A DNA stretch of 49,808 nt, taken from the NCBI GenBank assembly GCA_937961665.1, contig CALGMO010000102.1, forward strand, positions 1 through 49,808. The letters are read 5' to 3'. The notes beneath the pieces are model-generated. The model searched no databases. It had not been told where the DNA came from and was given only the letters and a program-made list of their open reading frames with translations. The stretch is from an uncultured Fimbriimonadaceae bacterium. Lineage in GTDB: Bacteria > Armatimonadota > Fimbriimonadia > Fimbriimonadales > Fimbriimonadaceae. A program made the translations under genes and the position numbers. Shown here piece by piece: positions 7,295 through 15,820 of this stretch; positions within the stretch are counted from its first letter, which is position 1, and every line of letters starts with the position of its first letter.

Positions 7295-8623
7295 ATGCGG
7301 GCCTTTCGGCACCGGGATTTCCTGTTGCTCTGGCTCGGCGCGCTCGTTTCGTTCACCGGCTCGTGGATTCAGAACGTCGGCCACGGGTGGCTGGTCTTCG
7401 AGCTCACCCGGGACGAGGCGAAGCTGGCGTTCATCACGTTCTGCTCGTCGCTGCCGGTGTCGATCGTAGGACCGTTCGGGGGATTCCTCGCCGACGCCTT
7501 CGACAAGCGCTGGGTGCTGATCTTCTGCCAGGCGGTCTTCGCCGCCGGGGCGCTCTTCCTCGCCGCCGCCACCGCCTTTGGCTTCGTCCAGTACTGGCAC
7601 TTCGTCGCGGTGGCCCTCGTGCTGGGTCTGGTCTCGACGGTGGAGATGCCCACGCGCCAAACGGTGGTCAGCAGGGTGGTGCCGCCCGAGGAGCTGGCCG
7701 CCGCGGTCCCGCTGAACGCCATGACCTTCAACCTGGCGCGCATCGTGGGCCCCGCGATCGGCGGCGTGCTTCTCGCGAGCTTCGGCGCCCAGGCGTGCTT
7801 CCTGGCCAACGGCTTCAGCTACGCCGCGCTCATCGCGTCGATGGCCCTCATCCGTGCGGATCTCCGTTCGCTGACTCGAGCCGTGGAGCCGGTCAAGGAT
7901 CGCCTGCTCGCCGGGTTCCGCTATGCCTGGAGCCACCGGAACCTTCGGACGCTGCTGCTCTTGGAGGCGATCGTCTCGGTGTTCGCGATGCACTACCTGG
8001 CCCTGATGCCGGCGATCGCCGTCAAGATGCTGGGCTTGGACAAGCAGGGTCTGGGCATGGCGATGTCGGCGATCGGCGTGGGGGCCATCGCGGGCCTCGT
8101 CACCCTGACCCTGACCGCCCAAAGGAGACTGAGGTCGCTCACCATCCGGCTCTCCATGACGATCGTCGGAGTCGGCTTGGTCCTGCTCAGCTACGCGCGC
8201 AGCGGCGGCTGGGCCTACCCGTTGCTGATGGCGATGGGGTTCGGCACCGTGTCGCAGTTCAACACGACCAACGCCCTGTGCCAGCTCCTCTCGCCGGACG
8301 AATTCCGGGGCAGGGTGCTCTCGATCCACATCTGGGCGCTGTCCGGACTCGGTCCAATCGGCCTTCTGCTGTTCGGGTGGATCGCCCGATGGATCCCCCC
8401 GAGCCTGCCGGAGACGCTGGCCCCGGTCGCGCTCGCCGCCCAGGCGGTTCCGGGCGTTCCCGACTTCGGGCTGCTGGGTCCGGGGCTGCTGGTGTCGGAC
8501 ACCGGCCTGCCGCTCGCCCTCCGTTGGGGCGGCCTGATCGTGGTCTTGGGGGCGATCTGGGCGTGGGCCGATCGAAAGGGGTTCCAAGGCCTCGACGGGC
8601 CGACAGAAGGCTCGATCGGGTAA
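7295..8623 (+). CDS. Major facilitator superfamily transporter (MFS_3/enterobactin-exporter type)
   Basis: 442 residues with about 12 membrane spans. It opens MRAFRHRDFLLLWLGALVSFTGSWIQNVGHGWLV (residues 1-34 in outline), typical for the EntS/MFS_3 group of exporters. The loop 2-3 motif is seen as GGFLADAFDKRW (GxxaDrxdrr). A second conserved patch EMPTRQTVVSRVVPPEELAAAVPLN and NLARIVGPAIGG are family hallmarks. The start at 7295 was chosen over an upstream in-frame GTG because the protein family begins at this FRHRDF block. Substrate unknown; siderophore or drug export are family precedents only. Confidence 0.85.
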   Translation: MRAFRHRDFLLLWLGALVSFTGSWIQNVGHGWLVFELTRDEAKLAFITFCSSLPVSIVGPFGGFLADAFDKRWVLIFCQAVFAAGALFLAAATAFGFVQYWHFVAVALVLGLVSTVEMPTRQTVVSRVVPPEELAAAVPLNAMTFNLARIVGPAIGGVLLASFGAQACFLANGFSYAALIASMALIRADLRSLTRAVEPVKDRLLAGFRYAWSHRNLRTLLLLEAIVSVFAMHYLALMPAIAVKMLGLDKQGLGMAMSAIGVGAIAGLVTLTLTAQRRLRSLTIRLSMTIVGVGLVLLSYARSGGWAYPLLMAMGFGTVSQFNTTNALCQLLSPDEFRGRVLSIHIWALSGLGPIGLLLFGWIARWIPPSLPETLAPVALAAQAVPGVPDFGLLGPGLLVSDTGLPLALRWGGLIVVLGAIWAWADRKGFQGLDGPTEGSIG

Positions 8624-8634
8624 GAATCGGACCC

Positions 8635-9189
8635 GTGACCCGCAGGCCCATCTTCCTCGACCGAGACGGCGTGATCAACGTCGACCTGGACCCGTACGTC
8701 ACCTCGGCGGATGACTTCCGGCTGTTTCCGTGGACCGTCGACGCACTGGAGACCCTCGACCGTGCGGGATACGACATCTACGTGGTCAGCAACCAACAGG
8801 GAGTCGCTCTGGGGCTCTACACGGAGGAGACCCTGCGGGAGATCGACGCCAAGCTGCAGGCCGCGGTCGCTCCGCGGGGCTTTCAGATCCGCCGCATCTA
8901 CTACTGCACCCGGCTGCGCTCCGAGGCGGGAGACTATCGGAAGCCCGGCCCCGGCATGGTGTTCCAGGCGCGCGACGAGTTCGGCCTCGACCTGAGCGGC
9001 GCGTTCCTCATCGGCGACCAGCCGACGGACATCGAGTGTGCGCACCGTGCAGGTCTCAGGCCGATTCTTGTACTGAGCGGAGTCGCCAGGGCGGGCGATT
9101 GGCACCAGTGGCCTTACCAGCCGGAGCAGGTGTTCCCCAGCCTGCTGGAGGCCGCCGAGTGGATCGTCCGAGGACAGGTAACCTCCTAG
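8635..9189 (+). CDS. gmhB: HAD-IIIA phosphatase, D-glycero-manno-heptose-1,7-bisphosphate 7-phosphatase-like
   Basis: 184 residues with a GTG start. HAD motif I is FLDRDGVINVD, motif II is VVSNQQGVALG, the lysine is in DYRKPGPGM, and motif III is FLIGDQPTDIECA. In GmhB this enzyme removes the 7-phosphate in ADP-heptose synthesis for lipopolysaccharide. The four-cysteine zinc loop of E. coli GmhB is not complete here (only YYCTRL is seen), so histidinol-phosphatase-like or other HAD-IIIA activity remains possible. gltX starts two bases after its stop. Confidence 0.7.
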   Translation: MTRRPIFLDRDGVINVDLDPYVTSADDFRLFPWTVDALETLDRAGYDIYVVSNQQGVALGLYTEETLREIDAKLQAAVAPRGFQIRRIYYCTRLRSEAGDYRKPGPGMVFQARDEFGLDLSGAFLIGDQPTDIECAHRAGLRPILVLSGVARAGDWHQWPYQPEQVFPSLLEAAEWIVRGQVTS

Positions 9190-9191
9190 CC

Positions 9192-10730
9192 ATGTCCGTT
9201 CGAGTCCGGTTCGCCCCCAGTCCCACGGGTCTTCTCCACGTGGGCGCCCTGCGCGACGCGCTCTTCAAGTACCTGTTCGCTCGGCACTGCGGAGGGCAGA
9301 ACATCCTGCGGATCGAGGACACGGACCGGTCTCGCTACAACCCGGACAGCGAGCGGGAGTTCATCGAGACGCTCCGCTGGGTCGGCATCGATTTCGACGA
9401 GGGTCCTCATGTCGGCGGTCCTTGCGCGCCCTATCGGCAGAGCGAGAGGAAGGAGGCCGGCATCTACGAGCCCTACGTCCGGCGATTGCTCGACGAGGGG
9501 CACGCCTACAAGGCGTTCGACACTCCCGAGGAGCTCGCCGCGATGCGGGAGCATCAGATCGCCCACAAGCTGCCCGTGGGCTACTTCGGCGGCGAGTGGC
9601 GCGACGCGCCGCCGTCCAAGGTGGAGGCCGCGGAGAGGGAGGGCCGGCCGTACGTCATCCGCCAGCGGATCCCGCGGGGCCAACGCATCGTGGTGGACGA
9701 CGTGATCCGCGGCCGCATCGAGTGGGACAGCGATCAGATCGACGATCCCGTGCTGATCAAGGCCGACGGGATGCCGACCTACCACTTCGCCGCGATGGTC
9801 GACGACCACCTGATGGGAATCACGCACATCATGCGCGGCGAGGAGTGGATCTCCTCGGCGCCCAAGCACGCGCTCCTGTTCGACATGTTCGGCTGGGAGA
9901 GGCCGGTCTTCGTCCATTGCCCGGTGATCGTCGGGAACGACGGCAAGAAGCTGAGCAAGCGCCACGGCGCGACGCGGGTGCTGGACTACATGGCGCAGGG
10001 GTTCCTGCCCTCCGCCCTGAAGAACTTCATCGCCCTGATCGGATGGTCGCCCGGCGACGACCGGGAGGGGATGACCGAACGCGAGCTGATCGAAGCGTTC
10101 AGCCTGGAGGGCCTGCAGCCGTCGCCCGGTCGGTTCGACATCGAGAAGCTCCGATGGCTCAACGGCTGGCACATCCGCAGGCTCTCCGTCGCGGAGTTCG
10201 TCGACGCCTTCCAGGGCTACGCCCGCGAGCCGTACGTGGCCGAGTACTGGACCCAGGTCGCCGAGCCCCAGCCGGAGGCGGCGCGCAAGGCCGGCGAGAT
10301 CGCGCGGATGGCGGAGGCCGTCGCCCGGGACCGGGGCTACGCCGAGAGGTTCTTCGCCCTGGCCCAGGAGCGCACGACCGTGCTCGCCGACCTTCCGGAC
10401 GTGTGCGGCTTCTTCCTGGAGGACGAACCCCCCATGGACCCCAAGGCCGTCGCGAAATGGCTCACGCAGCCGCATGCGCCGGATCTGTTCCAGTTTTTGG
10501 TTCAGAACCTGTTCAGAATGAACTCGGAGGCGCAGTGCGAGGCCGTGCTCCGCGAGTACGCCGAGCGGGCAGGCTTCGAGAAGCTGGGACCCGTCGTGCA
10601 TCCCACTCGGGTGGCCCTCACCGGAAAGACCGCCGGACCGGGGCTGTTCGAGCTGATGGCCGTGCTGGGCCCCGCCCGCATGGAGCCCAGACTGAGGCGC
10701 GCGCTGGAGATCGCCCGCTCAGGCTCCTAA
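9192..10730 (+). CDS. gltX: Glutamyl-tRNA synthetase
   Basis: 512 residues, class I synthetase. The HIGH-type motif is PSPTGLLHVGALRDALF near residue 8-24, followed by ILRIEDTDRSRYNP. The KMSKS-type motif is GKKLSKRHGATRV near residue 255. GEEWISSAPKHALLF is a further family block. The C-terminal part (about 330-500) is the helical anticodon-binding domain. It charges tRNA-Glu and, in bacteria without GlnRS, tRNA-Gln. The 3' end overlaps the convergent alcohol dehydrogenase stop by four bases; no terminator hairpin is visible. Confidence 0.95.
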   Translation: MSVRVRFAPSPTGLLHVGALRDALFKYLFARHCGGQNILRIEDTDRSRYNPDSEREFIETLRWVGIDFDEGPHVGGPCAPYRQSERKEAGIYEPYVRRLLDEGHAYKAFDTPEELAAMREHQIAHKLPVGYFGGEWRDAPPSKVEAAEREGRPYVIRQRIPRGQRIVVDDVIRGRIEWDSDQIDDPVLIKADGMPTYHFAAMVDDHLMGITHIMRGEEWISSAPKHALLFDMFGWERPVFVHCPVIVGNDGKKLSKRHGATRVLDYMAQGFLPSALKNFIALIGWSPGDDREGMTERELIEAFSLEGLQPSPGRFDIEKLRWLNGWHIRRLSVAEFVDAFQGYAREPYVAEYWTQVAEPQPEAARKAGEIARMAEAVARDRGYAERFFALAQERTTVLADLPDVCGFFLEDEPPMDPKAVAKWLTQPHAPDLFQFLVQNLFRMNSEAQCEAVLREYAERAGFEKLGPVVHPTRVALTGKTAGPGLFELMAVLGPARMEPRLRRALEIARSGS

Positions 10731-11734
10731 TCCAGCCGGATCGCCGCCTTCAGCACGCCGTCGCGGTACTCCGCAGCCAGCTCGAACGCCTCCTGCGCCC
10801 TCTCCAGCGGGTAGCGGTGCGTCACCATGGCCGACGGCTCGATCTCGCCCTCGACCACCATGCGCAGCGCCGGCTCGACGCACTCGTTCTGGCGACGGAC
10901 CGCGAGGATGTCGATCTCCTTTCGGCGCACCTCGTGCGCGTGGAACGACGCCCGGTCTTCAGCCGGAATTCCGACCACCGCCAGCCTCCCTCCCGGTCCC
11001 AGAACGCGCACCGCCTGGTCGAGGGCCTCCTGCTCTCCGCAGCACTCGATCGCCACATCGAACGGGCCGGCCTCCGCAAGCTGCTCCGGCGTGCCCGCCT
11101 CGTCCGCGCCGAGCGCCTTGGCGATCCGAACCCGCTCCGGCACCTTGTCCGACACCCACACCTCAGCGTCGGCCCTCTTGGCCATCAGCAGCACGCTGCA
11201 ACCGATCGGCCCTGCGCCCAGCGCGGCGACGCGCGCTCCGGCGGGGAAATCGGCCCTCCGCACGGCGTACAGGCCGATCGACAGCGGCTCGACGAGCATC
11301 GCCAAATCCGGGCTGAAGCCCTCGGGCACCGGGAAGCAACACTTCGCGGGCATGGCGATGAAGTCGGACAGACATCCTTCGACCTGCCCGGGGCACCCCA
11401 GGAACCTCAGCCTGCGGCACGTGTGGGCGCGACCCTTGAGGCACTGGTCACACTCCCCGCAGCTGATCGCAGGTTCGACGGCCACCCGCTGTCCGACGAG
11501 CGGGCGCTCCACGCCCTCGCCCTGCGCGACGACGGTGCCAGCCATCTCGTGCCCGACCGCGAACGGGTACCGCACCACTTGGTCGCCGATCCGACCGTGC
11601 TTCCAGTAATGCACGTCGGATCCGCACACCCCGACGGACTCCACGCGCAGCAGCACCTCGCCCGGCCCGGGGGTCGGTTGCGGGGCGTCCACAACCTCCA
11701 TCTGCCGTATCCCAGTCAGAACCAGCTTCCTCAT
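10727..11734 (-). CDS. Zinc-dependent medium-chain alcohol/polyol dehydrogenase (sorbitol or threonine dehydrogenase-like)
   Basis: 335 residues. Catalytic zinc ligands are in VGVCGSDVHYWKHG (Cys), GHEMAG (His-Glu) and VEPLSIG. The structural zinc lobe is CGECDQCLKGRAHTC with four cysteines. The NAD-binding Rossmann motif is AALGAGPIGCSVLLMAK. CGSDVHYWKHG is the typical sorbitol/xylitol dehydrogenase block. The start ATG overlaps the ABC-F stop (ATGA), giving a coupled pair whose functional link is not obvious. The substrate is most likely a polyol, which could relate to the araB gene elsewhere in the window (inference). Confidence 0.85.
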   Translation of the reverse strand: MRKLVLTGIRQMEVVDAPQPTPGPGEVLLRVESVGVCGSDVHYWKHGRIGDQVVRYPFAVGHEMAGTVVAQGEGVERPLVGQRVAVEPAISCGECDQCLKGRAHTCRRLRFLGCPGQVEGCLSDFIAMPAKCCFPVPEGFSPDLAMLVEPLSIGLYAVRRADFPAGARVAALGAGPIGCSVLLMAKRADAEVWVSDKVPERVRIAKALGADEAGTPEQLAEAGPFDVAIECCGEQEALDQAVRVLGPGGRLAVVGIPAEDRASFHAHEVRRKEIDILAVRRQNECVEPALRMVVEGEIEPSAMVTHRYPLERAQEAFELAAEYRDGVLKAAIRLD

Positions 11735-13641
11735 CGCGCACCGCCTCGCATCGCCCGCAGCCTCTCCAGCTCGGAGCCGATCTGCTCCCAGTATGCCAAA
11801 GCGCGCGCGATCTCTTCCTGCAAGGCCCCATGCCGCGAGGTCAGCTGGAGAAGGTCCGCGTCCGCGGGAGGGTCCGCCAGCGTGCGCTCGAGCGCGGCCA
11901 GCTCCCCCTCCAGCTGCGCCACGCGGTCCTCGGCGGCCGCCAGCTCCTTCTCGAGTCGCGACACCTCCTTGCTGAGCGCGCGAGGGTTCCACGGCGGATC
12001 GTCCTCCGCAGGCTTGGGGTCTTGGCGCGCCGGGCGTTGCGCCGCTTCCTGGGTGCGGGCACGCGCGAGGCGGTACTCCGCGTAGCGCCCCGGATAGAGC
12101 GTGTGCCCATCCACCCGCAGGTCGAGCGTGTGGTCGGTGACGGAATCGAGCAGGTGCCGGTCGTGGGAAACCAAGATCAGCGTCCCGGTGTATTCGGCCA
12201 AGGCCTTGGCGAGCGCCTCCCGAGAGTCGAAGTCCAGGTGGTTGGTCGGCTCGTCCAAAATCAGGAGGTTGGGGCTCTCGGCGGTGAGTCGCGCCAAGGC
12301 CAGCTTGTTCTTCTCGCCTCCGCTGAGCGAACGGATCTTGCGCAGCGCGTCGTCGCCGGAGAACAGGAACCTGCCGAGCAGTCCGCGCGCCTGCTCGACG
12401 GGGAGGCCGCACGCGTCCACGAGGTACTCGATCGGCGTCATGTCCGGATCGAGGTCGGTGGCCTCCTGCGCGAACCAGCCGGGTTCGACGTTCGTTCCCA
12501 GGCGCACCCAGCCTGCGTCCGGACTCTCCTGACCCAGCAGGATCCTCGCGAGGGTGGACTTCCCGGCTCCGTTCTGGCCGATGACTCCCCAGCGGTCGCC
12601 GCGCCGCACCACCCAGTCCAGGCCTTGGAAGAGCCTCTGCTCGCCGAACGACTTGGCCAGCCCCTTGGCCTCCACCACCACGTCGGCGGAGCGCCTGGCG
12701 GCCTTCAGGCTCGCCTTCATCCCCCGCTCGGCTCGCGGCGCCTGCACGGCCTGCGCCTTCAGCCTCTCGAGCATCTTGAGGCGGCCCCGGGCTTGGGCCG
12801 TGCGCTCGCTGCCCATGAACCGACGGACGTATTCGTCCAACCGCGCGATCTCCTCCGCCTGCTTCTTGGCGAGGCGGGCCAGGCGTTCGGCCTCCTCCTC
12901 GCGCAGGCGCAGAAACTTGTCCAGAGGCCCGGGATAGGTCTTCGCCCGGCCGTCCTCCAGCAGGACGAACTGCTGAGCGACCTCGCTGAGGAACGCCCGA
13001 TCGTGCGAAACCACCAGCACCGCGCCCGGATACCCCCGGATCCAACTCTCCAGCCACTCGGTCGCCTGAAGGTCGAGGTGGTTGGTGGGCTCGTCCAGGA
13101 TCAGGAGGTCGGGCTCCTCCAGCAACAGCCGCGCCAGCGCCAACCGCGTCTTCTCGCCTCCACTCAGCGCGGACGTCGGCTTGCCGTGCTCGCTCTCGTC
13201 GAACCCCATGCGCGACAGGACGAGCCGGACGTCGTTCTCCGCGGCGTATCCTTGGGCCTCGAGAAACCGCTCGTGGAGCGTCGCGTACTCCTCCAAGTCG
13301 TCCGGGCTGGGGTCGTCGGCCAATCGGGCCTCCAGCACCTTCAGGCGCTCCGCCATGGCCAAGGCCTCGGCACGCCCGGCCTGAGCCTCCTCCAACACCG
13401 TCAGCCCATGATCGACGGGCAGCTCCTGCCGCAGGTAACCGACCCGGGCGCCGCGGGCGAAGCGCACGGAGCCGCCGTCCGGCTCCAGCTCGCCGGCCAG
13501 GATCCTCAGGAGCGTCGTCTTCCCCGTGCCGTTCCGGCCCACGAGAGCGACCTTCTCCCGCGGGCCGATGCGGAAGGAGACGTCCTCCAGAACGGTCTCG
13601 TCCCCGAACTGCTTTCGAAGGGACGCGACCGACAGAACCAT
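11731..13641 (-). CDS. ABC-F family ATPase (Uup/YheS-like ribosome-associated)
   Basis: 636 residues with two ABC cassettes and no membrane spans. Cassette 1: Walker A GRNGTGKTT, signature LSGGEKTRLALARLL, Walker B LLILDEPTNHLD. Cassette 2: Walker A GQNGAGKST, signature LSGGEKNKLALARL, Walker B LLILDEPTNHLD. The linker at about 245-300 (Arg/Lys-rich, RLREEEAERLARLAKKQAEE in part) is the P-site tRNA interaction motif. The C-terminus (about 545-636) is a predicted coiled coil as in Uup and YheS. ABC-F proteins act on stalled ribosomes; antibiotic resistance members exist but nothing here shows that role. Confidence 0.92.
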   Translation of the reverse strand: MVLSVASLRKQFGDETVLEDVSFRIGPREKVALVGRNGTGKTTLLRILAGELEPDGGSVRFARGARVGYLRQELPVDHGLTVLEEAQAGRAEALAMAERLKVLEARLADDPSPDDLEEYATLHERFLEAQGYAAENDVRLVLSRMGFDESEHGKPTSALSGGEKTRLALARLLLEEPDLLILDEPTNHLDLQATEWLESWIRGYPGAVLVVSHDRAFLSEVAQQFVLLEDGRAKTYPGPLDKFLRLREEEAERLARLAKKQAEEIARLDEYVRRFMGSERTAQARGRLKMLERLKAQAVQAPRAERGMKASLKAARRSADVVVEAKGLAKSFGEQRLFQGLDWVVRRGDRWGVIGQNGAGKSTLARILLGQESPDAGWVRLGTNVEPGWFAQEATDLDPDMTPIEYLVDACGLPVEQARGLLGRFLFSGDDALRKIRSLSGGEKNKLALARLTAESPNLLILDEPTNHLDFDSREALAKALAEYTGTLILVSHDRHLLDSVTDHTLDLRVDGHTLYPGRYAEYRLARARTQEAAQRPARQDPKPAEDDPPWNPRALSKEVSRLEKELAAAEDRVAQLEGELAALERTLADPPADADLLQLTSRHGALQEEIARALAYWEQIGSELERLRAMRGGAR

Positions 13642-13664
13642 GCTCTTCCGCTAGGGAGCGCGCC

Positions 13665-14228
13665 TCAACGCTGCTCGCCGAGCAAGCGCCAGGCCAAAGG
13701 CAGCGAGGTCGCCGCGGCCACGGCCTTCAGGGCGTCGGCGACCAGGAACGGAACGACCCCCTGCATCCAGGCGCCGCTCCATCCGACGTAGAGGCTCAAC
13801 ACCGAGGCACCGAGAAGGTAGATGGCAGAGGATCCGAGCAGGCAGGCGGCCAAGGCTCGGCCGAACGTTCGGTCCCAGCCGCGGTCGGCCAGGCTGCCGA
13901 CGATCCAAGCCGCCGCCAGGAAGCCGAGAAGATAGCCGCCCGTTGGCCCGGCCAGCCGCGCAACCCCGCCCGAGAAGCCGGCGAACACTGGCAACCCGGC
14001 CGCTCCGGCAAGCAGATACGTCGCCTGCGCGGCCACCGCCAGCCGCGAGCCCAGGGCCAGCGACACGGCGAGCACCGCCAGCGTCTGCAGCGTGAACGGC
14101 ACCGGGTAGAAGGGGATCTGAACCTGCGCGCCCAGCGCGGTCAGCGCCGCCCCCCCGAGCAGGGCGGCGACGCTCTTGGCACCGAGCTTGTCGGTGCGCA
14201 GGACCGTGGTTGCCAACGTCGTGTTCAT
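13665..14228 (-). CDS. bioY: Biotin transporter substrate-binding component BioY
   Basis: 187 residues, about six membrane spans. GAQVQIPFYPVPFTLQTLAVL is the BioY hallmark (a/v-P-x-PVPxTxQ), and GPTGGYLLGF is a second one. BioY is the S component of the energy-coupling-factor biotin carrier; EcfA/T genes are not in the window. The start at 14228 was chosen because AGGAGG lies 9 bases upstream; an in-frame ATG three codons earlier sits directly on that site. The gene follows the peptidase with a 13-base gap, suggesting co-transcription. No biotin operator (BirA box) was recognised. Confidence 0.9.
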   Translation of the reverse strand: MNTTLATTVLRTDKLGAKSVAALLGGAALTALGAQVQIPFYPVPFTLQTLAVLAVSLALGSRLAVAAQATYLLAGAAGLPVFAGFSGGVARLAGPTGGYLLGFLAAAWIVGSLADRGWDRTFGRALAACLLGSSAIYLLGASVLSLYVGWSGAWMQGVVPFLVADALKAVAAATSLPLAWRLLGEQR

Positions 14229-14241
14229 CGGTTGCATCCTC

Positions 14242-15375
14242 CTAGGCGCCACCCGCGAGGCTCTCTGGGTTCAGACCCTCCAGTTCCGGCAGAACGAAGC
14301 GCCCGTCCTTGCGCACCAGCACGCCGTCGAACCAGATCTCTCCCCCGCCGTACTCCGGCCGCTGGATCATCACCGTGTCCCAATGGATCGCCGAGACGTT
14401 GCCGTTTCCACCGGGGGGCGCGTAGCTGTTTCCGGGGGTGAGATGGAAGGAACCCGCGATCTTCTCGTCGAAGAGCGTGTCCTTCATCGGGTGGAGCACG
14501 TGGGGATTATAGCCCAGGGACCACTCTCCGAACCTGCGGGCTCCCTCGTCCGTGTCGAGGATCTGGTTCAGCTTGTCGGTCATCGAGCCGGCCGAGGCGT
14601 CGACGATCCGGCCCTTGCGGACGACGTAGCGGATGTCGGCGAACTCCATTCCCTGATACAGCGAGACCGTGTTGAACCGGATCGTTCCCTCCACGCTGTC
14701 CGGAACGGGCGCCGTGAAGCACTCGCCGTCGGGGATGTTCCTCTCGCCGCTGCAGGCCTTCGCACCGATGCCCCGGATCGAGAATCGCAAGTCCGTCTCG
14801 CCCGGCCCCACGATGCGCACCTCGTCGGTCCGAGCCATCAGATCCTGCAGGGGTTCCGCCGCCTTCCGCATCCGCGCGTAGTCCAGCGTGCAGACGCGGA
14901 AGTAGAAGTCCTCGAAGGCGACGGTGGACAGGCCGGCCTGCTGCGCCATGCCCGGGGATGGCCAGCGGAGCGCCACCCACTTGGTCTTCGGCACCCTCGT
15001 CTCGAAGACGACCGGCTGGGTGTAGACCCGGTTCCACATCGTCATCGTCTCAGGCGCCACATCTGAGAACTCGAACACGTTGGAGCCGCCCCGCAGCGCG
15101 ATGTACGCGGTCATGCGCTCCATCTCGTAGCGCTCGATCTCGGCGATGGCGGCGGCGTTCTCCTCCGTCATGCCGAGCATCAGCTGGCGCCGCACGGCGT
15201 TGCTCTCCAGCCGCACGACCACCTGCGCGCCGCGGCTGCGGGCGACGCGCACCACCTCCGCGACCGCCTCCGAGGGCACGTCGAAGGCATGGATGAGGAC
15301 TCTGTCGTTGGGCTGCAGGCGGGTGGAGTGGTCGCAGAGCAGCTCGGCGAGGCGCGTGACGCGTGGGTCCAACAT
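14242..15375 (-). CDS. Aminopeptidase, M29 family (AmpS/PepS/AmpT type)
   Basis: 377 residues. The M29 fold removes N-terminal residues using two metal ions. Motifs seen: SGERNIPDGECFTAPVPDS (metal-binding Glu residues), FGEWSLGYNP, HPMKDTLFDEKIAGSFHLT (His and Glu ligands) and SAIHWDTVMI (His, Asp). These follow the family order EG-E-H-H-D near the C-terminus. No signal peptide, so cytosolic. A TAACCT box lies 7 bases before the ATG. bioY follows directly. Confidence 0.9.
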   Translation of the reverse strand: MLDPRVTRLAELLCDHSTRLQPNDRVLIHAFDVPSEAVAEVVRVARSRGAQVVVRLESNAVRRQLMLGMTEENAAAIAEIERYEMERMTAYIALRGGSNVFEFSDVAPETMTMWNRVYTQPVVFETRVPKTKWVALRWPSPGMAQQAGLSTVAFEDFYFRVCTLDYARMRKAAEPLQDLMARTDEVRIVGPGETDLRFSIRGIGAKACSGERNIPDGECFTAPVPDSVEGTIRFNTVSLYQGMEFADIRYVVRKGRIVDASAGSMTDKLNQILDTDEGARRFGEWSLGYNPHVLHPMKDTLFDEKIAGSFHLTPGNSYAPPGGNGNVSAIHWDTVMIQRPEYGGGEIWFDGVLVRKDGRFVLPELEGLNPESLAGGA

Positions 15376-15382
15376 CGATCCG

Positions 15383-15388
15383 AGGTTA
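15383..15388 (-). promoter_or_regulatory. Candidate -10 box of the M29 peptidase gene (leaderless)
   Basis: On the minus strand TAACCT ends 7 bases before the ATG at 15375, with no ribosome binding site in between; no clear -35 box. Confidence 0.35.
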
Positions 15389-15409
15389 CCCCTCGGCCGA
15401 CAAAACAGC

Positions 15410-15432
15410 GCGGCCCCGCCATGCGGGGCCGC
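15410..15432 (-). terminator. Intrinsic terminator after the small lipoprotein gene
   Basis: GCGGCCCCGC (15410-15419) pairs perfectly with 15423-15432 around a 3-base loop. On the minus strand the stem is followed within a few bases by TTTT, and it lies about 30 bases after the lipoprotein stop codon. Confidence 0.75.
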
Positions 15433-15462
15433 ACCGTGCTCTTGTTTGGACTCTGTCTGAGG

Positions 15463-15741
15463 TTACTTCGTCTCGCCTTCCGCGGGAGCGGACTCGCCGC
15501 CGGTCTTCTCGCCCTCGGTGCCGGTGGCCGGGGCGGCCTGCTCGCCGGTCTTCTCACCCTCGGTGCCGGGCGCGGCCTGCTCGCCGGTCTGAGCACCCTC
15601 GGTGCCGGTGGCGGCGGCGTCGGTCGGAGCCGTGGTGGTCGTCGTCGATTCGGGGTTCGCAGCCTGGTCCTGAGATCCGCTGCAACCCACGATGGCGAAC
15701 GCCAGAGCGGCGATGGCGAACAAGCTGATGAGCTTCTTCAT
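15463..15741 (-). CDS. Small repeat-containing lipoprotein, function unknown
   Basis: 92 residues. MKKLISLFAIAALAFAIVGC is a lipoprotein signal with the acceptor Cys at 20. The mature part is built only of T, A, G, E, Q, P, K, D, S and N and contains imperfect repeats of the type GTEGEKTGEQAAP. At the DNA level three repeat copies begin near 15499, 15544 and 15583. It should be unstructured and acidic, lying on an outer or inner membrane. AGGAG lies about 10 bases before the ATG, so this start is well supported. No homologue is recognised. Confidence 0.8.
   Translation of the reverse strand: MKKLISLFAIAALAFAIVGCSGSQDQAANPESTTTTTAPTDAAATGTEGAQTGEQAAPGTEGEKTGEQAAPATGTEGEKTGGESAPAEGETK
15499..15610 (-). 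repeat. Tandem imperfect coding repeats in the lipoprotein gene
   Basis: The core GCCGGTCTTCTCGCCCTCGG recurs with small changes starting at 15499, 15544 and 15583 (plus-strand reading), giving units of 45 and 39 bases, all multiples of three. This allows repeat-number change without frameshift. Confidence 0.7.
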
Positions 15742-15787
15742 AGGTCGTTTCTCCTGTTGGCGGTGACCTCAAGGCCCCGCATTTTGC

Positions 15788-15816
15788 AGTGTACCTGCAA
15801 GACGGTGCCGACGCAA
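15788..15816 (-). promoter_or_regulatory. Promoter of the small lipoprotein gene
   Basis: On the minus strand TTGCGT (15816-15811) and TACACT (15793-15788) are 17 bases apart. The -10 box lies inside a small inverted repeat TTGCAG/CTGCAA (15784-15789, 15795-15800), which could be an operator. The predicted leader is about 40 bases and contains AGGAG. Confidence 0.5.
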
Positions 15817-15820
15817 CTCG

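Noticed and set aside
9422-13791. Long open frames on the plus strand opposite the dehydrogenase and ABC-F genes (887 and 653 codons)
   Set aside because: They are antisense or out-of-frame shadows typical of GC-rich DNA: composition is Arg/Pro/Gly/Ala-heavy without domains, while the overlapping genes carry full family motifs.
15499-15610. Regularly spaced repeats that might suggest a CRISPR array
   Set aside because: The units are in-frame, imperfect and directly adjacent, inside a lipoprotein gene, without unique spacers or cas genes.
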